DNA of 64,000 bases. Source: Oscillospiraceae bacterium. GTDB lineage: Bacteria; Bacillota; Clostridia; Oscillospirales; Ruminococcaceae. Positions within the stretch are counted from its first letter, which is position 1, and every line of letters begins with the position of its first letter. The position numbers were made by a program, and so were the translations under genes. Location of the stretch: contig JAFRTG010000015.1 in NCBI GenBank assembly GCA_017427265.1, positions 1 through 64,000 on the forward strand, in the 5' to 3' direction. Below, piece after piece: positions 7,629 through 16,387 of the stretch. The notes below the pieces were generated by a model. The model was not told where the DNA came from, did not search any database, and saw only the letters and a list, made by a program, of their open reading frames with translations.

Positions 7629-10600
7629 ATGAAATGGAAACGCTTTTCAGCGGTCTTGACCGCTGCGGTATGCACAGCTTCCATGATGACTGTCATGCCG
7701 GTTACGCTGGCGGAGGCGGCAACGCTTGTCAGCAATGAATTCGAGGTCAACTACGACGGCTGGTACTCGAACTCCGATTACGCCACGCTCAGCGCTGTGG
7801 CAGGAATCGGTGCCGGCGGCTCCCGCGGTATGCTGCTCTCCGGCAGAACAACACCGCAGGACGGTGCAAGCTCCGCCAAGGGCTTCTATCTTGCGGGCGG
7901 CATCAAATATGACTATTCCGTACAGGTTTACAGTGAGACCGCAGAAACCTTCCGCCTTTCCCTTCTGACGAAGGATATTGACAGCGGTGAGGAAACGCGC
8001 AAGGAGCTCGCTGTGAAAAAAGTACAGCCGGGGCAGTGGACAACCATCACTGCAACGGATACGGCTGCTGAGAACAGCGGCGATTTTACCCTGACAATTA
8101 CAACGGACAGCACCAATGATTTCCGTTTTGATAACGTGAAGGTCACGTCGGAAGGCGAAAATGCCATTATGGCAGAGGCAGCAGGCGGCGGCCTGAAGGA
8201 TGAGTTCGCAAACTACTTCCGTATCGGCAACATTCTCAACGGCACGACCATCAATAACAATTCGGTTAAGAACATTCTGCTCAAGGACTGCAATGCAATC
8301 GAGTGCGAAAATGAAACCAAGCCGTGGGATACGCTCGTCAAGAACGGTTCAACGGACGACAATGTCAATGTTTCGCTCCGCAGCTGCGCAGCAATCTGTG
8401 ATTTCTGTGTTGAGCACAATCTCGCATTCCGCGGTCATACGATGGTCTGGCATTCCCAGACCCGTGAGTGGTTCTTCATCCAGAATTTTTCCGATTCCGG
8501 CAACTATGTCGATAAGAACACGATGACCAAGCGTATGGACAGCTACATCAAGAATATGTTTGCTGCATACGAGCGTGAGTATCCGTCGCTGAACCTGTAT
8601 GCATATGATGTCTGCAACGAGTGCATCAGCGACGATGCAGGTGCCTGCAACAACGGTGACGGCGCCAGAAGTCCGGGCTATGACCACGGCAATTCTCCGT
8701 GGGTCAAGATCTACGGCAACAACAGCTTTATCGAGCTGGCGTTCAAATCTGCAAGAGAGCACGCTCCGGCAAACTGCAAGCTGTTCTATAACGATTATAA
8801 TGAGCACGCTTCCTATAAGCGTGACTGCATCTACAGAACCTGTAAAGACCTTTATGAAAAGGGCTATCTCGACGGTGTCGGAATGCAGTCTCATGTCACC
8901 GCAAACGCCAATGACTGGGCGGGCGGCACCAAGGCGTATCTCGAAGCAATGGATAAGTACCTGAGCATCGGCTGTGACGTACAGATCACAGAGCTCGATG
9001 TCAGTGTGAAGGATTCCAGCGAGAGCGCACAGGTTACCAAGTATAAGGAAATCTTCAAGCACGCAATGGAATGGAACGCATCCCATCCGCGTCCGTCCGG
9101 CCGCGTAACGCTGGTTCAGATCTGGGGACCGGATGACGGCCACTCCTGGCTGGATTCAGGCTCTAACGGTCTGCTTTATAACAGCAGCTATCAGGAAAAG
9201 TCTGCTTACAAGGGACTGAAGGAACTCGTTCCGGAGAATGAGTGGGGCGACGGCGATGCCTATGTCGATGAAGGCAGCACACCGCCGAAGGCTCTGGAAG
9301 TGGACGATGACGGCTACTGGTTCCACTATACGTTTGAAAACGGCTCTGAAAACTTCAGCGGCCGTGCAAGTGAAACAGTTGCACAGACCGGCACCGCTTC
9401 CTATGCCGGCGACAAATCCCTGCTCGTTTCCAGCCGCAACGATTCGTGGAACGGCGCAACGCATTCCCTGAGCACCAACCCGTTCAAGCCGGGCGAGGAG
9501 TTCAGCTTCAGTGTTGCGGTCATGTATGACGACGGTCCGGAGACCAGTAAATTCCACCTCACCCTGTCCTACGGCAGCGGCGATGATACCGTGTATACCA
9601 AGATCGCATCCGAGGATGTTACAAAGGGACAGTGGACACAGCTTTCCAACACCAACTTCAAGATTCCGTCGGGCGCTTCCAACATGCAGATCTATGTTGA
9701 GACAGAAGGCGACGACGAGCAGGATTTCTACATCGACGAAATGATCGGCGCACCGGCCGGCACGGTGATTACCGGCCCGAAGGCGGTTCCGGCAATCCTC
9801 GGCGATGTCACCTGCGACGGTGAGATCAATGCGGCTGACCTTTCCGCATTGAAGGCGGCAGTCCGCAACGACGGCAAATTTGCTTCTAACAAGGCAAAGA
9901 AGAATGCTGACGTCAACCAGAGCAAGAAGGTCAATGAGAAGGACGTTCAGATGCTTCTCGAATATCTGCTCAAGAAGAGAACTGAGTTTGAGCAGGGCGA
10001 AATCGAAGTCGAAGAAATTGACTTCACAAAGATGGCTGGTGCATTCTCCGGCGTGAAGTATGCAACCAGCACCAAGAAGGACAACGAAAACAACCCGTGC
10101 ACAACGCAGCGTTTCGGCGCTGACCCGGGCTGGATGGTTTATGACGGAAGACTGTATCTCTACACCACGAATGATGCGTATGAGTATAACGGTGCCGGCC
10201 AGATGCAGGAGAACTCCTACAACTCCGGTACGATCAACTGCATCTCCTCTGCTGACCTCGTCAACTGGACCGACCACGGTGCAATCCCGGTTGCTGCACA
10301 GAATAACAGAACCCAGAACGGTGCTGCCAAGTGGGCAAACCGTGCATGGGCACCGGATGCACTCCACAAGAAGATCGGCGGCAAGGAAAAGTTCTTCCTG
10401 TACTTCGCAAACAGCGGCTCCGGCGTCGGCGTTCTGACTGCTGACAGCCCGACAGGCCCGTGGACCGATCCGATCGGTACAGAACTCGTTTCCAAGTCCA
10501 ATACGCCGAACATGAGTGACGTTGTCTGGATGTTCGACCCGGGCGTTTACTATGACGAAGAGACCGACGAAGCCTATCTGTTCATGGGCGGCGGCGTTGA

Positions 10601-11492
10601 CGGCAAGCCGAAGGACTATCCGAAGACCGGACGCTGCATGAAGCTGAACGGTGACATGGTGTCCATCGACAAGAACAGTGTTACGGTTCTGGAGAATCCG
10701 TATCTGTTCGAGGATTCCAGCCTCATTAAGATCGACGGCTGGTGGTATTACTCCTACTGCTCGAACTTTGATGTTCCGGGCGGCACCAACATCAACGGCG
10801 TTACCTTCAACAGCGGCGAAATCCTTGCGATGAGATCCAAGAGCCCGCTCGGCCCGTGGACAAAGAGCCAGCTCCTGTGCAGAGTTCTTCCGGGAACCGG
10901 CAACGGCGGCATGAATCTGGACGGCGGCGGAAACAACCACCACTCCATCATCGAGTTCAAGGGTGAGTACTACGTTGCTTACCACGCACGTACCACTGAG
11001 CGCCGTCTGGGCGTCAACAACGGCAACGGCCTCAACTACCGCTCCACGCATATCAACAAGGCATCCTATAATCCTTCCAACGGACAGATCACCTGTAAGG
11101 GCGATATGGCCGGTTGCAGCCAGCTCGAATATCTGAATCCGTACCAGACTGTCCAGGCTGAGACCATGGCAAACCAGGGCGGCATCCAGATCAAGGGCCT
11201 CGGCGATACAGTCGTTACCGATATCCAGAAGGGCGACTGGATCAAGGTCAAGGGCGTTGATTTCAAGAACGGCTGCACAACCTTCGCAGCACGCGCTTCT
11301 TCCAAGAACGGCGCTGTCATCAAGGTGACCAAGGGCTCTCCGGACGGTGAAGCATTTGCTTACATCGAGGTTCCGGCCGGCGGTTCCATGACTGACATTG
11401 CACCGGTGAAGTGCAACAACATCGAAGGCGTGACCGATATCTGCTTCTCCTTCAGTGGCGAGCTTGAGTTCGACAGCTGGTCTTTCACCTGA
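7629..11492 (+). CDS. Cellulosomal xylanase/arabinofuranosidase: CBM22 - GH10 - CBM22 - dockerin - GH43 - CBM6
   Basis: 1287 aa secreted enzyme. GGGGGA lies 7 bp before the ATG at 7629 and a signal peptide follows (residues ~1-31). Modules in order: CBM22 (~33-175); GH10 endo-xylanase (~188-535) with acid/base E331 (DVCNEC; most GH10 have DVVNE) and nucleophile E455 (ITELD); second CBM22 (~560-712); dockerin (~722-785); GH43 (~800-1140) of arabinofuranosidase/arabinoxylan-hydrolase type with base D832 (GADPGWM); CBM6-like domain to the C-terminus. The enzyme should cut the xylan backbone and strip arabinose. A terminator follows at 11564-11610. The dockerin second repeat (DVNQSKKVNEKDV) is less canonical than the first. 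Confidence 0.93.
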   Translation: MKWKRFSAVLTAAVCTASMMTVMPVTLAEAATLVSNEFEVNYDGWYSNSDYATLSAVAGIGAGGSRGMLLSGRTTPQDGASSAKGFYLAGGIKYDYSVQVYSETAETFRLSLLTKDIDSGEETRKELAVKKVQPGQWTTITATDTAAENSGDFTLTITTDSTNDFRFDNVKVTSEGENAIMAEAAGGGLKDEFANYFRIGNILNGTTINNNSVKNILLKDCNAIECENETKPWDTLVKNGSTDDNVNVSLRSCAAICDFCVEHNLAFRGHTMVWHSQTREWFFIQNFSDSGNYVDKNTMTKRMDSYIKNMFAAYEREYPSLNLYAYDVCNECISDDAGACNNGDGARSPGYDHGNSPWVKIYGNNSFIELAFKSAREHAPANCKLFYNDYNEHASYKRDCIYRTCKDLYEKGYLDGVGMQSHVTANANDWAGGTKAYLEAMDKYLSIGCDVQITELDVSVKDSSESAQVTKYKEIFKHAMEWNASHPRPSGRVTLVQIWGPDDGHSWLDSGSNGLLYNSSYQEKSAYKGLKELVPENEWGDGDAYVDEGSTPPKALEVDDDGYWFHYTFENGSENFSGRASETVAQTGTASYAGDKSLLVSSRNDSWNGATHSLSTNPFKPGEEFSFSVAVMYDDGPETSKFHLTLSYGSGDDTVYTKIASEDVTKGQWTQLSNTNFKIPSGASNMQIYVETEGDDEQDFYIDEMIGAPAGTVITGPKAVPAILGDVTCDGEINAADLSALKAAVRNDGKFASNKAKKNADVNQSKKVNEKDVQMLLEYLLKKRTEFEQGEIEVEEIDFTKMAGAFSGVKYATSTKKDNENNPCTTQRFGADPGWMVYDGRLYLYTTNDAYEYNGAGQMQENSYNSGTINCISSADLVNWTDHGAIPVAAQNNRTQNGAAKWANRAWAPDALHKKIGGKEKFFLYFANSGSGVGVLTADSPTGPWTDPIGTELVSKSNTPNMSDVVWMFDPGVYYDEETDEAYLFMGGGVDGKPKDYPKTGRCMKLNGDMVSIDKNSVTVLENPYLFEDSSLIKIDGWWYYSYCSNFDVPGGTNINGVTFNSGEILAMRSKSPLGPWTKSQLLCRVLPGTGNGGMNLDGGGNNHHSIIEFKGEYYVAYHARTTERRLGVNNGNGLNYRSTHINKASYNPSNGQITCKGDMAGCSQLEYLNPYQTVQAETMANQGGIQIKGLGDTVVTDIQKGDWIKVKGVDFKNGCTTFAARASSKNGAVIKVTKGSPDGEAFAYIEVPAGGSMTDIAPVKCNNIEGVTDICFSFSGELEFDSWSFT

Positions 11493-11563
11493 TTGGTTCA
11501 GACAACTTTGGAAAATTAGCGAAAAACAAAACCCTCTCTTAAGCTAAAATTCCTCCCCCAAAT

Positions 11564-11610
11564 GGCTGTGTGATGCCGCATTTACGCGGTGTCACACAGC
11601 CGTTTTATTT
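11564..11610 (+). terminator. Terminator after GH10-GH43 gene
   Basis: Long stem GGCTGTGTGA...TCACACAGCC with inner CCGC/GCGG pairing and a short loop, followed by GTTTTATTT. Confidence 0.85.
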
Positions 11611-11630
11611 GTACGTACAACACCATGCAC

Positions 11631-11687
11631 TTTGTCTATCTATTCTGCAAAATGTACATTGACATTATACGTATTTTCCTATATGAT
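11631..11687 (+). promoter_or_regulatory. GH43-CE1 promoter with putative AraC-type operator
   Basis: A 28 bp element (11631-11658; half-sites TGTCTAT and TGTACAT, 20 bp apart) abuts TTGACA (11659-11664), then a 17 bp spacer and TATGAT (11682-11687). The stretch TCTGCAAAATGTACATTGA is identical to that at the GH10 promoter. Confidence 0.72.
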
Positions 11688-11757
11688 ATATATAAGGCGG
11701 CTTATGCCTTATAGAAAAATCGGAAATAGGAAATTTATGAAACAGGGGGAAAACAGT

Positions 11758-14700
11758 ATGAAATACAAAAAACTGTTCAGCGCTGCGACTGCGCTGCTCT
11801 GCTGTGCCGGGATGATCGGGATGCTCCCGCATGTTCCGGCGACGATGCAGGCTTCGGCGGCAGCAACGATTGCCAATCCGTTCATCTGGTCAGATGTACC
11901 GGATGACGACATCATCCGCGTCGGGGATACCTATTACATGGTGCATACGACGATGTTTTTTGCACCGGGTGCGCCGATCATGAAGTCCAAGGATCTGTTC
12001 TCGTGGGAGATGTGCAACTATGTGTACGATACCTATGCGGACGGTCCGAAGCAGACGCTCTCGAACGGCGAGCATGATTACGCGCACGGTCAGTGGGCAA
12101 CCAGTCTGCGCTATCACGACGGCAAGTATTATGTGTTCTTCGGCAGCTACGGTACCGGCAAATCGTATATCTATCAGACGACGGATATCGAAAACGGACC
12201 GTGGACGCGCTCCGAGATCAACGGCATGTACCACGATGCCTCCATGCTGTTTGACGATGACGGCAGAAAATATCTCGTTTACGGCTCCGGCGAGTTCCAC
12301 ATCAAGGAATTCAACGACGACATGACCGGTTTCAAGTCCGGCGGTCTTGATAAAACGCTGTTCAAGACGAATCTTTCCGGCCTTTCCGGTGAGGGCTCGC
12401 ACATCCACAAAATCGGCGATTACTACTACATTTTCATCATCGCATGGCCGAACGGGCATCCGCGAACCGAATACTGCTACCGCAGCAAGTCGCTGACAGG
12501 AAGCTGGGAAGGAAAGGTCGTGCTCGAATCCGGCCTCGGCACCTACGGCAGCGGCGTCGCACAGGGCGGCATTGTGAATACGCCGGACGGCAAGTGGTAT
12601 GCGCTGCTGTTCCAGGATCACGGCGCGGTCGGCAGAGTGCCTGTGCTCGTGCCGATGACATGGCAGAACGACTGGCCGGTGCTCGGTGAGGGCGGCAAGG
12701 CGCCTGTTCAGCTGACGGTTCCGGACGGCTACAAGGGCACGCAGATGGCCAAGGACGACGACTTCTCCTATGAGGAGAACAAGCTCGACCTGCTCTGGCA
12801 GTGGAACCACAATCCGGATAATACCGCGTGGTCTGTGACCGAACGTCCGGGCTATCTCCGCCTGAAGAACAAATCCACGGCCAGTGAACTGCTGCACGCG
12901 CGCAATACGCTGACAATGCGCACGGAAGGGCCGTCGTGTTCCAGTGTCGTCAAGCTCGACACCTCCGGCATGAAGCCCGGTGACTACGCAGGCCTTTCCG
13001 CATTCCAGTTCAAGTACGGCAATGTCGGCGCATATGTCGCGGATGACGGCAGCCGCAAGGTCTATATGGCAGTCAACGGCGGCGATAAGGTCGAAACCAG
13101 CAGCAACAAGATCGTTGAGCAGGCGAATATGAACGGCGACGAGGTTTATCTCAAGGCGGAATTCAACTTCAATACCGTTGACAGCAGCTTCAATGTTTCC
13201 AACAACATTGACAAGGCGAATTTCTACTATTCCTTCGACGGCAGCAAGTGGACGAAGATCGGTGAGACGCTGAGTATGCCTTACGATCTGACGCTGTTTA
13301 CCGGCTATCGCAGCGGACTTTACAGCTATGCGACGAAAACAACGGGCGGCTGCGCAGACTTCGACTACTTTGATTACGAGCGCGCAGAGTGGAATGTGCC
13401 GCAGGTGATCGAAGTGGATCCGGACGGCTACTGGCTCCACTGCACATTTGAAAGCGGCGTGGACGGCTTCCGTGCACGCGGCGGCGAGACCGTCAGCACC
13501 TCCTCCGACGCGAAGTATGCCGGCAGCAAGGCGCTGTATGTGACCGGCCGTGACGCATCCTGGCAGGCGCCGAGCCATTCGCTGAATGCGGCAGTGTTCG
13601 AGCCGGGCAAGGCTTACAGCTTCAGCGCGAATGCCATGTACAATTCCGGTTCGGATACCGACAAATTCCACTTCACATTCCAGTATACCGGAACCGACAA
13701 TGAGGTGCACTATACCAAAATTGCGACCGAGAATGCCATGAAGGGCGAATGGGTGCAGCTCTCGAACCAATCGTATACGATTCCGGAAGATGCAGCCGGT
13801 GAGATGTATATTTACGTTGAGACGGAAAGCTCCAAGGTCGATTTCTATGTCGATGAGGTGATTGCAGCGCCGGACGGCACGGAGATCAAGGGTGCGGGCA
13901 AATCGAAGTTCGTGCTCGGCGATGTCAACTCCGACGGCGTCATCAATGCAGTGGATCTGTCCCTTGCAAAGCGCGGTGTCATCACAGAAAAATTTGCAGG
14001 CTCGCTTGCACAGAAGGCTGCGGACGTTGACTGCAATGATGTTGTCCGCGCAGCTGATGTCGTCTGGTTTGCAAAGTATGTCACCGGACAGACGAAGGAA
14101 TATCCGCCGAAGGGCGAGCGCGAAACGCCGCCGCCGAGCGAATATCCGTATCCGGAAAACCTGACCTATAAGGAAGCGCCCGGCAATTATTTCACGCAGC
14201 CGGCGAATCACGGCACAGTGAATAAGGAGGTCTATTCGGGCATCAACGGCACCAAGACGATGTATGTCTATACACCCTACGGCTACAACGAGAACACCAA
14301 GTACAATGTGTTCTATCTGATGCACGGCGGCGGTGAGAATGAGAACACCTGCTTCAACAATCCGGATATTGACATTGATATCATGCTCGATAACATGATC
14401 GCAAACGGCGATATTGAGCCGATGATCGTTGTGACCCCGACCTTCAACAACTGCCCGGACGGCGCAGGCGATGTCTGGGACGAGATCCGCCGTACGATTG
14501 TGCCGTATGTCGAGAGCAAGTACTCGACGTATGCGGAATCGACCTCGCTGGAGGATCTGCAAAAATCGCGCTTCCACCGTGCATACGGCGGCTTTTCGAT
14601 GGGCGCAGGCTCCACATGGAACTGCTTCATCAACAACCTCGACATCATCGCGTATTACATGCCGCTGTCGGGTCACTGCTGGGGCGGTGCCGGTGCAGTC

Positions 14701-14958
14701 ACGCAGGCGATTGACAAGTTCGGCTTCCGGAAGAATGAATATTTCGTGCTCGCAGCGACCGGTACGGAAGATCTGGCTTATGACAACATGGTTCCGCTGA
14801 TTAACGAGCTGAAAAACGACGCGCACTTCACCTATACAAGCGATTTCTCCAAGGGCAATTTCTACTTCCTCGCAGCGCAGGGCAATGTCCACTGGTGGCC
14901 GCAGGTTCGCCACTATATCTATGACGGACTCCCGCTGTTCTTCCACGAGGGCACGTAA
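11758..14958 (+). CDS. Cellulosomal beta-xylosidase/esterase: GH43 - beta-sandwich - CBM22 - dockerin - CE1
   Basis: 1066 aa secreted enzyme. The start at 11758 has GGGGGA 8 bp upstream and a signal peptide (residues ~1-35). GH43 spans ~36-320 (base D51 in DDDIIRVG, pKa modulator D160 in YHDAS, acid E212 in GEGSH). It is followed by the concanavalin-like C-terminal sandwich typical of GH43 beta-xylosidases (~333-545), then CBM22 (~549-710), dockerin (~718-780) and a CE1 esterase (~800-1066) with S947 (GFSMGA) and H1045. It probably removes xylose or arabinose from oligosaccharides and hydrolyses ester decorations. Its CBM22-dockerin core closely resembles those of the two neighbouring enzymes. 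A hairpin follows at 14972-14999. Confidence 0.93.
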   Translation: MKYKKLFSAATALLCCAGMIGMLPHVPATMQASAAATIANPFIWSDVPDDDIIRVGDTYYMVHTTMFFAPGAPIMKSKDLFSWEMCNYVYDTYADGPKQTLSNGEHDYAHGQWATSLRYHDGKYYVFFGSYGTGKSYIYQTTDIENGPWTRSEINGMYHDASMLFDDDGRKYLVYGSGEFHIKEFNDDMTGFKSGGLDKTLFKTNLSGLSGEGSHIHKIGDYYYIFIIAWPNGHPRTEYCYRSKSLTGSWEGKVVLESGLGTYGSGVAQGGIVNTPDGKWYALLFQDHGAVGRVPVLVPMTWQNDWPVLGEGGKAPVQLTVPDGYKGTQMAKDDDFSYEENKLDLLWQWNHNPDNTAWSVTERPGYLRLKNKSTASELLHARNTLTMRTEGPSCSSVVKLDTSGMKPGDYAGLSAFQFKYGNVGAYVADDGSRKVYMAVNGGDKVETSSNKIVEQANMNGDEVYLKAEFNFNTVDSSFNVSNNIDKANFYYSFDGSKWTKIGETLSMPYDLTLFTGYRSGLYSYATKTTGGCADFDYFDYERAEWNVPQVIEVDPDGYWLHCTFESGVDGFRARGGETVSTSSDAKYAGSKALYVTGRDASWQAPSHSLNAAVFEPGKAYSFSANAMYNSGSDTDKFHFTFQYTGTDNEVHYTKIATENAMKGEWVQLSNQSYTIPEDAAGEMYIYVETESSKVDFYVDEVIAAPDGTEIKGAGKSKFVLGDVNSDGVINAVDLSLAKRGVITEKFAGSLAQKAADVDCNDVVRAADVVWFAKYVTGQTKEYPPKGERETPPPSEYPYPENLTYKEAPGNYFTQPANHGTVNKEVYSGINGTKTMYVYTPYGYNENTKYNVFYLMHGGGENENTCFNNPDIDIDIMLDNMIANGDIEPMIVVTPTFNNCPDGAGDVWDEIRRTIVPYVESKYSTYAESTSLEDLQKSRFHRAYGGFSMGAGSTWNCFINNLDIIAYYMPLSGHCWGGAGAVTQAIDKFGFRKNEYFVLAATGTEDLAYDNMVPLINELKNDAHFTYTSDFSKGNFYFLAAQGNVHWWPQVRHYIYDGLPLFFHEGT

Positions 14959-14971
14959 TTCTGTATGATGA

Positions 14972-14999
14972 GAGCGGCAGTGCATTTGCGCTGCCGCTC
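14972..14999 (+). terminator. Hairpin after GH43-CE1 gene
   Basis: Stem GAGCGGCAG / CTGCCGCTC with a 10 nt loop, followed by only a short T run (ATTTGC). A plausible terminator 13 bp after the stop. Confidence 0.6.
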
Positions 15000-15007
15000 A
15001 TTTGCAC

Positions 15008-15036
15008 TTGACAAACAGGCCATAATGTGCTATGCT
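15008..15036 (+). promoter_or_regulatory. Promoter of dockerin protease operon
   Basis: TTGACA (15008-15013), 17 bp spacer, TATGCT (15031-15036). Confidence 0.65.
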
Positions 15037-15088
15037 ATTTAATGAAAGGGTGTACCTAATTGGATTTGAGGAAAGGGGCGTGATTCCA

Positions 15089-15142
15089 ATGTACTATCAT
15101 ATTCTCAGTCAGTCCGTTAATTTTATCAATATGAAAGGATGA
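15089..15142 (+). CDS. Possible 17-codon leader ORF upstream of protease gene
   Basis: ATG at 15089 with AGGAAAGGGG about 10 bp upstream opens a 17-residue peptide (MYYHILSQSVNFINMKG) that stops 4 bp before the protease ATG and spans its ribosome binding site. Such placement suits translational coupling or a leader peptide. It may equally be chance. Confidence 0.3.
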   Translation: MYYHILSQSVNFINMKG

Positions 15143-15146
15143 TAGT

Positions 15147-16367
15147 ATGAGAAAGGTTTATAAGTTTGCCGCAGCGTTTTTGACGCTTGTACTGATTTTG
15201 CCGTTCGGAAATATCCCTGTTTTCGCTTACGATGACTGTGACGTCAATCATGACGGATATGTTGATATATCCGATGCAGTTGCAGTGAACAAATATCTTG
15301 CCGGTGTTTATTATATCTCCGCTTACAACAGATTTGACACAAACAAAAGTCTGACTGTCGATTATTCGGATGCTGATAAAATACTGGCTCAGATTGTCAG
15401 TCATTCATACAGTGCGCAATTCTGGGATAAGATGAATAATTGTGCGGTGTCGTTTCCGACAGTTTCGGGCTTTACGCCTGACCCCTATGCATCTTCAACA
15501 GACTCACGTACCTACAGAAGATATTCCTATGTGACCCATCAGGAATTGTCTTCCTATTCATTAACACCGACTGCTGCTTCTTTCAACTCTAATTCAGTGC
15601 CCTCAGAGCCGAGAGAGATTGTCGGAGATGATGACAGACTTCCGTCACTCGGAGCAGAAAATACCGGGATTGTTCGTTTGCAAAACATAGGAACAGGTTT
15701 TATTGTAGGAGATCATGTTATTGCAACGGCTGCGCATAATGTATATACCCGTTATTTTTATGGTGGCTATTTTAATAGTGCTACTCCGACTATTCATCCA
15801 TATAATGCGAACGGAACTATAGACAGTTCAACAACGTTTATTCCGATTGAGGTTCACGTTCCTTATAATTATGGATACTTGGATGATTTTGAACCTTATG
15901 ATTATGCACTGATTACTGTATCGGACGATTTGTCAGATTACATGCATTTTACATTAGGAACAACCTATAATGTTTCTTCTGCGAATTATTCCAATATTCC
16001 GTTATATGTATTAGGACCTGTTTTATCGAGCGAAGAATTCAGTATAAACAATGAAGATGACTTATATTATGGTCAAGGTTATATTGTCAATGAAAACATT
16101 GCTGCATCTGATGAAATTTTATATTATGACTGCGATACACTACATGGAGACAGCGGTGCTCCGGTTTATACTATTACAAAAGTGACGTCCGGCGAACAAA
16201 CGTATTACTACTATACTGTTGTCGCAATCCATATTTGCTGTAATCAAACTCAAAGTGAAATGAATCCTTCGAATACAGGGCCGAATCTATGGAATGGCGG
16301 TTCAAGAATAACCAAATATCAGCTTCAGTTTTTTGATGAAGACTCAAATCCTAATATTTCATACTAA
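15147..16367 (+). CDS. Secreted trypsin-like (S1/glutamyl endopeptidase type) protease with N-terminal dockerin
   Basis: 406 aa. Signal peptide ~1-27, then directly a dockerin-like pair of calcium loops (DVNHDGYVDISDA and FDTNKSLTVDYSDA, ~31-83). Residues ~150-390 form a chymotrypsin-fold protease with H197 (ATAAH), D252 (YDYALI) and S336 (HGDSGAP), all three catalytic residues present. Dockerins usually sit at the C-terminus or between modules; N-terminal placement is less common. The gene is clearly more AT-rich than the xylanase genes, hinting at separate ancestry. The ribosome binding site is GAAAGGA. It is followed after 20 bp by another dockerin gene. The likely role is proteolysis or processing on the cellulosome or cell surface; the substrate is unknown. 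Confidence 0.87.
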   Translation: MRKVYKFAAAFLTLVLILPFGNIPVFAYDDCDVNHDGYVDISDAVAVNKYLAGVYYISAYNRFDTNKSLTVDYSDADKILAQIVSHSYSAQFWDKMNNCAVSFPTVSGFTPDPYASSTDSRTYRRYSYVTHQELSSYSLTPTAASFNSNSVPSEPREIVGDDDRLPSLGAENTGIVRLQNIGTGFIVGDHVIATAAHNVYTRYFYGGYFNSATPTIHPYNANGTIDSSTTFIPIEVHVPYNYGYLDDFEPYDYALITVSDDLSDYMHFTLGTTYNVSSANYSNIPLYVLGPVLSSEEFSINNEDDLYYGQGYIVNENIAASDEILYYDCDTLHGDSGAPVYTITKVTSGEQTYYYYTVVAIHICCNQTQSEMNPSNTGPNLWNGGSRITKYQLQFFDEDSNPNISY

Positions 16368-16387
16368 ATTCATTAGGAGGAATTCTT

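Noticed and set aside
11890-14985. A 1031-codon open frame antisense to the GH43-CE1 gene, and similar long antisense frames at 9156-11051, 2345-3469, 32351-34747 and 36056-38143
   Set aside because: They mirror codon bias of the real genes, lack ribosome binding sites and domain patterns, and read as arginine/isoleucine-rich shadows.
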